A stretch of DNA of 8,873 nt from Caldisericota bacterium (GTDB taxonomy: Bacteria; CAIJMQ01; JAADFP01): contig JAADFP010000022.1 in NCBI GenBank assembly GCA_013152825.1, positions 1-8,873 of the forward strand. The letters are read 5' to 3'. A program made the position numbers and the translations under genes. The notes beneath the pieces were generated by a model that worked only from the letters and a program-made list of their open reading frames with translations, had not been told where the DNA came from and did not search any database. Shown piece after piece: positions 1-5,763 of this stretch. Within the stretch, counting starts at the first letter, position 1. Every line of letters starts with the position of its first letter.

Positions 1-753
1 TATAAGGTGGGAAGCCAGGATGTACTGCAAGTCACTGTTTGGAATCACCCCGAATTGAGCATAGAGGCTACTGTCAACAATGAAGGGAATATTCAATTGC
101 CTCTTCTGGGGGAAGTAAAAGTAGCTGGATTAACCGCGGAAGAAATCAGGAAACTGCTTACTGAGAAGTATCAAAAAGACTTTATTAAAGACCCCCAGAT
201 TTTTGTTTCGGTTAAAGAATACAATAGCCAGAAGGTAATGGTGCTTGGTGCAGTTAATAATCCGGGTGATTACGTGTTGAAGGGAGAAACCCGGTTATTA
301 GAGATTCTTTCCCAGGCAGGCGGGGTGTCTTCTGAGGGGGGGAAAGCCAAAATAATAATAATGAGAAAACCGCAGGAAGGGAAGGAAAGTTCCCCTTTAA
401 CCATAAATCTTTACGATGTGCTGAGAAAAGGAAACTGGAAGGGTAATATTCTTCTGAAACCTGGAGATGTAATCTATGTAAGCGGGGAGGCAGTGCCCAG
501 TGTGCATGTAATGGGAGAAGTAAAGAAACCCGGCTCCTATGCCTGGAAAGAAGATTTGACTGCTTTTGAAGCAGTACTCCTGGCCGGAGGCTTTGCAGAG
601 GGTGCCTCCAGGAAAATTAAAGTTATCCGGGGTAAAGATGGCAAAGAGCAGAATATTATTATTAATGTGAAGGAGATACTCAGGGGGAATAAAGATAGCG
701 ATATTCCCCTCAAGCCCGGTGATATAATTTATGTTCCTGCCTCCTGGTTTTAA
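1..753 (+). CDS. Polysaccharide export protein (OPX/Wza family, SLBB domains), 5' end cut by window
   Basis: This is an outer-membrane/periplasmic auxiliary protein that forms the exit conduit for capsule or exopolysaccharide. The frame is open from base 1 (Tyr-Lys-Val-Gly-Ser-Gln-Asp), which is the conserved opening of the poly-export domain. The GTG at position 7 is therefore an internal valine, and the true start with its signal peptide lies left of the window. The visible part has the poly-export domain (about residues 1-75, with VWNHPELS and the LPLLGEVKVAGLT stretch). Two SLBB repeats follow, beginning near VMVLGAVNNPGDY and VHVMGEVKKPGSY, each containing an AGG turn. The protein ends with PGDIIYVPASWF, the normal end for short OPX proteins; no C-terminal membrane helix like that of E. 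coli Wza is obvious. A co-polymerase gene follows 9 bp later, so the two are probably co-transcribed. Family assignment is firm; the polymer exported is unknown. Confidence 0.93.
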   Translation, partial: YKVGSQDVLQVTVWNHPELSIEATVNNEGNIQLPLLGEVKVAGLTAEEIRKLLTEKYQKDFIKDPQIFVSVKEYNSQKVMVLGAVNNPGDYVLKGETRLLEILSQAGGVSSEGGKAKIIIMRKPQEGKESSPLTINLYDVLRKGNWKGNILLKPGDVIYVSGEAVPSVHVMGEVKKPGSYAWKEDLTAFEAVLLAGGFAEGASRKIKVIRGKDGKEQNIIINVKEILRGNKDSDIPLKPGDIIYVPASWF

Positions 754-762
754 AGTTTAAAA

Positions 763-2169
763 ATGGAAACTTTTGTAACACCTGACGAGTACCTCAAGGT
801 ACTTTTAAAGAGAAAATACTATTTTATTATTCCTGTCATAGTTGCCTTGATTCTCGGCTTTACCATTAATAAAATGCAGACGCCGTTATATAAGGCTACC
901 TGCCGAATTCTTATAGAACCGCCTTTACCCAAGATTACTCTGGGAGAGGGAATCATAAGAAGCGGATACTATGATTATTATTACTTCCAGAATCAGACAG
1001 AGGTTATCCGTAGCATGAGCGTAGCTAAAAGGGCGGCTCAAATGCTTTATCCAGAGGCAAAAGGAGAGAAGCTGGCCAGGTTAGCTACAATGGTCAAGAA
1101 TTCTGTAAGTGTAGCTCAGGCAGGAGAGAGGCAGCCAGGGATAGTATTTATTACTGCTTATAATTCCGATCCAAAGATGGCAGCAAAAATTGCCAATACC
1201 ATAGCAGCAGCGTACGCAAAAGAGAATCTATATAGCAGGACAAAGAATTTCCAGGATACATACGCATTTCTTACCAATAAACTTTTTAAATTAAAGCAAG
1301 AATTAACGGATTCGCGCAGAAAGCTGGAAGAATTCAAAAGAAAGCGGAATGTTATCCTGGTGGGCAACATGGATATTGACATGGAGAAGCTTTCGGAGTT
1401 TAATGCCCAGCTTATCTCTACCAAGGCAGAGCGCTTGGGGCTGGAAGTTAAATTACAGGAGATAAAAAAGCTTTCGCCGGAAGAAAAACTTGTGGCAGCT
1501 TCTTCCTTCTTCCCGGATAATTCGGTAATTCAGGACCTGAAGACACAGCTTACCAACAAGAAGATAGAACTCGCCGGGCTTCTTCAGGTATACAAGGACA
1601 ACTATCCGGAAGTAAAGCAGTTGAGGGAAGGAATTAAATTATTGGAAAAGATGCTGGAGGAAGAGATAAATAAGAGTGTAATTAACCTGGAAACTAATAT
1701 CCGTGCTTTGCAGGCAAAAGAGGAGGCTCTCAATAAGGCTATAAAGGATTATCGAAAAGATGCTCAGGATTTTAGCGAGAAGCAGTCAGAGTATAATTTG
1801 CTGCAGCAGGAAGTGAAAACCAACGAAGAGATATATCTGCTACTTACAAAAAAACTGGCTGAGGCCGACATTTCCAAGGGGCTGGAAGAAAATAACGTGC
1901 GGGTGATTGACCAGGCCAGGATTCCTGGAGCACCAGTAAGGCCTAAAAAGACCATGAATCTACTTTTCTCCTTGGTGGTGGGTCTGGTACTGGGGGTGGG
2001 GTTGTCCTATGTTAGAGAGTATATGGATATAACCATAAGGGATTCTGAGGAAGTGGAGAAATACTTCCAGGTCCAGGTCCTGGGCAGGATTCCTAAAGTG
2101 AAAAGTATAAAAGATTTCTGGGAAAAGCAAAATAATAACAAAGATGGTGGTCATGAAGAAAAGAGCTAA
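763..2169 (+). CDS. Wzz/GumC-type polysaccharide co-polymerase (chain-length determinant, Wzc membrane half)
   Basis: This 468-residue inner-membrane protein should control polysaccharide chain length and activate the adjacent tyrosine kinase. The N-terminal Wzz domain starts with a short cytoplasmic segment (TPDEYLKVLLKRK), then membrane helix 1 at about residues 19-36. A long periplasmic domain follows, with a charged, heptad-rich coiled coil at about 165-360. The proline-rich PGAPVRPKK (388-396) leads into membrane helix 2 at about 398-417, as is standard in this family. A cytoplasmic tail contains DITIRDSEEVEKYFQVQVLGRIP, the part that in Wzc joins the kinase; here the protein stops soon after it. 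There are no Walker motifs, so this is the non-kinase half of a split Wzc. No Shine-Dalgarno sequence is visible before the ATG (preceded by gtttaaaa), but the start places TPDEYL and helix 1 normally. The 3' end overlaps the kinase gene. Confidence 0.93.
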   Translation: METFVTPDEYLKVLLKRKYYFIIPVIVALILGFTINKMQTPLYKATCRILIEPPLPKITLGEGIIRSGYYDYYYFQNQTEVIRSMSVAKRAAQMLYPEAKGEKLARLATMVKNSVSVAQAGERQPGIVFITAYNSDPKMAAKIANTIAAAYAKENLYSRTKNFQDTYAFLTNKLFKLKQELTDSRRKLEEFKRKRNVILVGNMDIDMEKLSEFNAQLISTKAERLGLEVKLQEIKKLSPEEKLVAASSFFPDNSVIQDLKTQLTNKKIELAGLLQVYKDNYPEVKQLREGIKLLEKMLEEEINKSVINLETNIRALQAKEEALNKAIKDYRKDAQDFSEKQSEYNLLQQEVKTNEEIYLLLTKKLAEADISKGLEENNVRVIDQARIPGAPVRPKKTMNLLFSLVVGLVLGVGLSYVREYMDITIRDSEEVEKYFQVQVLGRIPKVKSIKDFWEKQNNNKDGGHEEKS

Positions 2170-2860
2170 GAGAAAATCAAAGGATGGGTATTACTACGGA
2201 TACGGTGAGGGTGCTGTAGAGGAAGCATTCAGGACTTTGCGCACCAATTTTTTCTCTGCTATAAAGACTCCGGAAGGTAGTCTGAACACTTTTCTGGTAA
2301 CCAGTCCTGCGCCTGGGGATGGGAAAACCAGTATTCTGCTTCTTCTGGGTAAGTACTGTGGAGAAGTAGGGAAAAAAGTTTTGCTTATTGATACAGATTT
2401 GCGAAAGCCTGCCTTGCATAGATACCTGAATATGTCCCCGGAAAGAGGAGTAGTAAAATTTCTTAGGGGAGAGATGAGTGTAGAAGAAGTAATTCACTCT
2501 ACTCCTATGCCGAATGTTTCGGCTATTCCTTGTGAGGAAGCTACTTCCAATCCTGGGACACTTTTGACCACTCCTCGTTTTAAGGAGTTGCTCTCCTACG
2601 CTCAAAAGCATTACGACTTTGTTTTTCTGGACTCACCTCCTGTCCTCTTGGTCTCTGACCCCGGGATATTGGCTCAAGAGGTGGGCAGTGTTATTCTAAT
2701 AGTTTCTCAGGGGCAAACTTCTCGTCGTGCTGGTATGCAGGTGAAAAACCACCTGGAGCGGCTTAATGCTAAAATAATAGGGGTAATATTAAACCGAGCG
2801 GAGAGAAGTGAGGGGGGATACTATTACTACCGGTACTATTCCTCTAAGAAAGAAGAGTAA
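2144..2860 (+). CDS. Cytoplasmic tyrosine autokinase of exopolysaccharide assembly (BY-kinase, CpsD/CapB/Wzc kinase type)
   Basis: This 238-residue bacterial tyrosine kinase autophosphorylates a C-terminal tyrosine cluster and, with the upstream co-polymerase, controls polymer synthesis and export. The oligomerisation motif ExxRxxR is present (EAFRTLR, residues 27-33). It is followed by Walker A SPAPGDGKT (54-62, Lys61), Walker A' LLIDTDLRKP (80-89, Asp83 and Asp85) and Walker B FVFLDSPP (159-166, Asp163). The tail after residue 224 is GGYYYYRYYSSKKEE, a typical acceptor cluster with six tyrosines. The N-terminus also carries tyrosines at 16-18 and 20, preceded by a very basic segment (KKRAKRKSK). 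The start could be ATG 2144 (26-bp overlap with the previous gene) or ATG 2153 (17-bp overlap); neither has a good Shine-Dalgarno sequence, which suggests translational coupling. No cognate phosphatase (PHP-type CpsB or low-molecular-weight Wzb) is seen in the window. Confidence 0.93.
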   Translation: MVVMKKRAKRKSKDGYYYGYGEGAVEEAFRTLRTNFFSAIKTPEGSLNTFLVTSPAPGDGKTSILLLLGKYCGEVGKKVLLIDTDLRKPALHRYLNMSPERGVVKFLRGEMSVEEVIHSTPMPNVSAIPCEEATSNPGTLLTTPRFKELLSYAQKHYDFVFLDSPPVLLVSDPGILAQEVGSVILIVSQGQTSRRAGMQVKNHLERLNAKIIGVILNRAERSEGGYYYYRYYSSKKEE

Positions 2861-2959
2861 TCCGTATTTTTTCACCCCCACATCGAGATGCTTCTATCCC
2901 TATATAGAAAAGATACGAAGTATTTCATCTGAGGGGCGTTTGGCTTTCCTCCTACGATA

Positions 2960-3946
2960 ATGAATCCAGTAATCTGTGAGAACGTGGTAAAGGATTATCC
3001 TTTACCCAGAACCTTTAAGGAGTTTTTACTTGCTCCCTTTAAAGAGAAATACATAAAAGCTCTAAAAGGGGTGAGTTTTGAAGTTGCCCAGGGCGAGATA
3101 TTCGTACTGATAGGGCCAAACGGAGCAGGTAAGACTACCCTGTTCAAGATAATCGCTACTTTACTCCTTCCTGATAAAGGAAAAGTTACGGTAAATGGTT
3201 TCGACGTGCTCAAAGAAGAAAGCAAAGTGAGAAAGAGCATAGGATACGTGGTGAATGAGGAAAGAAGTTTTTACTGGAGACTCTCAGGGTGGGAGAATTT
3301 AAAGTTTTTTGCCGTGTTGAATAATCTTTCCGGGAAAGAGTTAAAAGAGAGAGTTAGCCAGGTAGTGGAGTTAACCGGGTTGGGAGATTGGATATCCCGT
3401 CCTGTGAAAGACTATTCTACCGGGCTAAGACAGCGGTTATCCTTAGCCAGGGGGCTTCTAGTTTCTCCTTCCCTGCTTATTCTCGATGAACCTACCCGCA
3501 GCCTTGATCCTATAATGGCAAAAGAACTAAGAAGATTTGTGAAAGAGAGAGTCTCACAAGATGGCTTGACCGTGCTTCTATCCACCCATAATTTAAATGA
3601 GGCAGAAGAAATGGGAGGAAGGATAGCCATTATAGATAAGGGGGTAATTAAGAAAATAGGAACAATAGAAGAAATAAAAAAAGATATAAACAGAAAGAAA
3701 AGATACTGCCTGGAATTTAGTGTCCCGGGAGGGCTTTCTTCCCTGGATATAACAGGATTTTCCCTGCTTGGAAGCGAAGGGGGGAAATACAGGGCGGAGA
3801 TTCTTATTTCTGAAGAAAAGCTCAATGAACTTTTGCGGAAAATACTTGATAAAGGGGGAAAGATTTCTGAGGTAAGGGAGAAAGAGCTGACGCTTGAAGA
3901 GTCTTTCTCGCGGATTATTGGCAAGGATATGAGTAATGCTGATTAA
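2960..3946 (+). CDS. ABC transporter ATP-binding protein for an ABC-2 type exporter
   Basis: This 328-residue cytoplasmic ATPase is predicted to power the permease encoded next. Motifs in order are Walker A GPNGAGKTT (52-60, Lys58), the Q-loop region NEERSFYWRLSG (99-110), signature YSTGLRQR (152-159), Walker B LLILDEP (172-178, Glu177), D-loop SLD (181-183) and switch histidine His210. The Q-loop glutamine is replaced by Asn/Glu and the signature reads YSTGLRQ rather than LSGGQ; from memory both are normal for a subset of ABC-2 (NatA/CcmA-like) ATPases, so this should not mean inactivity. About 90 residues after the nucleotide-binding domain form a C-terminal extension. ATG 2960 is the only reasonable start, because an in-frame TGA lies at 2930-2932 with no other ATG or GTG between; it has no clear Shine-Dalgarno sequence. 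Substrate unknown: polysaccharide, lipid, drug or ion export are all possible. Confidence 0.93.
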   Translation: MNPVICENVVKDYPLPRTFKEFLLAPFKEKYIKALKGVSFEVAQGEIFVLIGPNGAGKTTLFKIIATLLLPDKGKVTVNGFDVLKEESKVRKSIGYVVNEERSFYWRLSGWENLKFFAVLNNLSGKELKERVSQVVELTGLGDWISRPVKDYSTGLRQRLSLARGLLVSPSLLILDEPTRSLDPIMAKELRRFVKERVSQDGLTVLLSTHNLNEAEEMGGRIAIIDKGVIKKIGTIEEIKKDINRKKRYCLEFSVPGGLSSLDITGFSLLGSEGGKYRAEILISEEKLNELLRKILDKGGKISEVREKELTLEESFSRIIGKDMSNAD

Positions 3947-4739
3947 AAAAGCTCTCTATTTCCTGAGAAGAGATTTTCTGGAAGCACTGAGTTACCGGTT
4001 CGCTTTCTTTTTGCAATTAGGGGGAGTATTCTTTTCCATTCTTACCTTCTTTTTCCTCTCCCAGCTCTTTGGTAAAAATATCCCTCTGCTTAAGCCCTAT
4101 GGAGGGAATTATTTCTCTTTCGCTCTCATCGGCATTGCTTTCTCTACTTATCTGGGAGTGTCTCTGGGTAGTTTCTCTTCCAGTATTCGGAAAGAACAGA
4201 TAATGGGCACCATAGAATCCATCCTGGTTACACAGACGCCTATCCCCATACTCATCCTATTTTCTTCTTTGTACAACTTTTTATTTTCTTCTCTCCATGT
4301 CATTTTATATATATTGATAGGGGTGTTTTTCTTTGGTGTTAACCTGGAAGTTAATTTTTCCGCTGCTTTTATTTTTCTTTTCTTGGCCGTTACTTCCTTT
4401 GCCAGTGTGGGGATAATCTCTGCTTCCTTTATTATGGTATTCAAAAAGGGAGATCCCTTTACCTGGGTGTTTTCCACGCTTAATGGACTATTAGGAGGAG
4501 TGGTATATCCGGTAAAGGTTCTTCCTCAGAGTCTGCAGAAAATAGCCTATTTCCTTCCCACTACCCACGTGCTGGAAGGGATGAGAATGGCTGTCCTAAA
4601 AGGATATTCTCTGAAAATGTTGGTGCCAGAATGGGGTTTTCTGGTGGTGTTCTCTCTGGTTATGCTCCCGCTAAGTATATATTTATTTGGGAAAGCAGTA
4701 AGAAAGGCCAAGAAAGATGGCACTCTTATCCAGTATTAA
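3936..4739 (+). CDS. ABC-2 type transporter permease
   Basis: This 267-residue integral inner-membrane protein is the channel partner of the preceding ATPase. It has six predicted membrane segments, at about residues 23-44, 58-80, 104-133, 141-168, 174-190 and 232-252. Family features are the early cytoplasmic segment with MGTIESILVTQTP (about 90-102), where ABC-2 permeases carry a GT(L/I)E motif, and YPVKVLPQSLQKIAYFLPTTHVLEGMR (191-217), matching the conserved loop before the last helix. The gene overlaps the ATPase gene by 11 bp (ATG 3936, upstream stop at 3944-3946). An AAGGA about 8 bases before the ATG serves as ribosome binding site, so the two are translationally coupled and probably made in fixed ratio. 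The short C-terminal tail is basic (KAVRKAKK). I cannot predict the substrate from sequence. Confidence 0.92.
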   Translation: MLIKKALYFLRRDFLEALSYRFAFFLQLGGVFFSILTFFFLSQLFGKNIPLLKPYGGNYFSFALIGIAFSTYLGVSLGSFSSSIRKEQIMGTIESILVTQTPIPILILFSSLYNFLFSSLHVILYILIGVFFFGVNLEVNFSAAFIFLFLAVTSFASVGIISASFIMVFKKGDPFTWVFSTLNGLLGGVVYPVKVLPQSLQKIAYFLPTTHVLEGMRMAVLKGYSLKMLVPEWGFLVVFSLVMLPLSIYLFGKAVRKAKKDGTLIQY

Positions 4740-4749
4740 TGATAAGTTG

Positions 4750-4755
4750 AGGAGG
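4750..4755 (+). promoter_or_regulatory. Shine-Dalgarno sequence AGGAGG for the metallophosphoesterase
   Basis: This is the best Shine-Dalgarno match in the window. It shows that translation starts near 4758-4766. The GTG at 4758 leaves a 2-base spacer, shorter than usual; the only in-frame codon at normal spacing that could initiate is ATT 4764. No other start reads the same frame at a suitable distance. Confidence 0.6.
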
Positions 4756-4757
4756 TA

Positions 4758-5735
4758 GTGTCTATTTCACATAGAATGGAATCCTGCGGACAAACTAATG
4801 ACTCCTCAATGTGGATGACCTCCCGACTGCGGGCATTTATCTCCGGTAAATGCTATGTTCTTCTGTCTGTCTGTGTGATACTGTTCCTCTTTTTGTTTTA
4901 CCCTTTTGTGTTTCTGGGAGAGAGCCTTCCTGTTCTAACTATTGTCCAGATTACCGATACCCAGATATCACTATCTGCTCCCTCTTCTTCTCCTCCACCT
5001 TTTATTTACTTGCATCTGGGTCCTTATCGCCGACACTGGCTCGACTTAAAGAATTCAGAAGAAATCCTGAAATACACCGTGAAATTTATAAACCAGATAA
5101 AGCCGGACGTAGTTGTACATACAGGCGACCTGACCCAGAATAGCAGCCAGGAGGAAATGAAAAAAGCAGCTGAAATACTCTCTTCTCTTAAATCTCCCTG
5201 GTATGTGCTTATGGGAGACCACGATTACGATGAGAATCAGGGCAAGTATTATTACCAGTTTTTCAAAAGCAGAAATAATCTTGCAGAGATTAATGGCTGG
5301 ACCCTTATGACCTTTTCCATCTACCCTTCCGGAGAAGAGTGGCAATTTATGAAAGAGGGGTTGAAAAATGAAAATCCTACCATTCTCTTTACTCATAGGC
5401 TCATCTATGCTTCTCCCTTAACTAAAGGAATAGCAATGTTATTTCGTAAGGTTACCCTTCTTTCCCCCCAGTGGAAAAATTTTGCATATCGTATCCAGAA
5501 TAATCCCCAGATTAAAATAGTGATAAGCGGGCATGCACATTCCAATTTCCTCTGGAGAAAAAAGGGGGTCTATTATATCACCACCTCTTCCTTGACCGAA
5601 GTGCCGCACCAGTTCCGGGTGATAAAAATATACCCGGAAAGTGTTGCTACCTATCTTTATACTGCGCGCACTTTTCAGGAGGTAAAGGAAGGCAAATGGA
5701 GGAAGGGAAAAATCAAAATTCTCCCTCTGCGTTGA
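4758..5735 (+). CDS. Membrane-anchored calcineurin-like metallophosphoesterase with altered metal motifs
   Basis: This is a probable phosphoesterase of 325 residues if begun at GTG 4758. One hydrophobic helix lies at about residues 32-53, preceded by Arg23, Arg25 and Lys31, so the positive-inside rule puts the catalytic domain outside the cytoplasm. Calcineurin-like motifs follow in order: ITDTQ (65-69), HTGDLTQ (121-127), MGDHD (152-156), THR with His213, and SGHAH (257-261). Compared with the usual DxH, GDxx, GNH(D/E), H, GHxH set, the motif I histidine is Gln69 and the motif III asparagine is Asp154. Gln in motif I occurs in some relatives (CPPED1-like proteins, from memory), so activity is still plausible. 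The gene lies 18 bp after the permease and is probably in the same operon. The start is uncertain: AGGAGG at 4750-4755 is only 2 bases from the GTG, and the later ATGs (4776, 4809, 4815) lack ribosome binding sites. Substrate unknown. Confidence 0.85.
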   Translation: MSISHRMESCGQTNDSSMWMTSRLRAFISGKCYVLLSVCVILFLFLFYPFVFLGESLPVLTIVQITDTQISLSAPSSSPPPFIYLHLGPYRRHWLDLKNSEEILKYTVKFINQIKPDVVVHTGDLTQNSSQEEMKKAAEILSSLKSPWYVLMGDHDYDENQGKYYYQFFKSRNNLAEINGWTLMTFSIYPSGEEWQFMKEGLKNENPTILFTHRLIYASPLTKGIAMLFRKVTLLSPQWKNFAYRIQNNPQIKIVISGHAHSNFLWRKKGVYYITTSSLTEVPHQFRVIKIYPESVATYLYTARTFQEVKEGKWRKGKIKILPLR

Positions 5736-5763
5736 AAGAAAAAATTTATGCTATTATTAATAT

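Noticed and set aside
2861..2959. The 99-bp gap contains a small A/T-rich inverted repeat (TTCTAT 2892-2897 with ATAGAA 2904-2909), a TATATAGA that could be a -10, and a T6 run at its start.
   Set aside because: The hairpin is weak and not followed by a T tract, the T run has no GC-rich stem before it, and no -35 sits at proper spacing. I cannot support a terminator, riboswitch or promoter, though a promoter for the ABC genes could be here.
3254..3436. Loss of the Q-loop glutamine and of the LSGGQ signature in the ABC ATPase as signs of a degenerate protein.
   Set aside because: NEERSFYWRLSG and YSTGLRQR are, from memory, the regular forms in a subset of ABC-2 exporters, and Walker A, Walker B glutamate and switch histidine are intact.
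2995..3924. Open frames on the minus strand opposite the ABC ATPase (2995-3240 and 3412-3924).
   Set aside because: They are antisense to a gene with complete ABC motifs, and their translations are serine- and leucine-rich with no recognisable domain, as expected for shadow frames.
5732..5763. TTGAAA (5732-5737) followed by TATTAT (5752-5757) just before nrdJ, as a promoter.
   Set aside because: The spacer is 14 bp, too short for a standard promoter, and alternatives such as TAATAT give 20 bp in A/T-rich sequence where chance matches are common.
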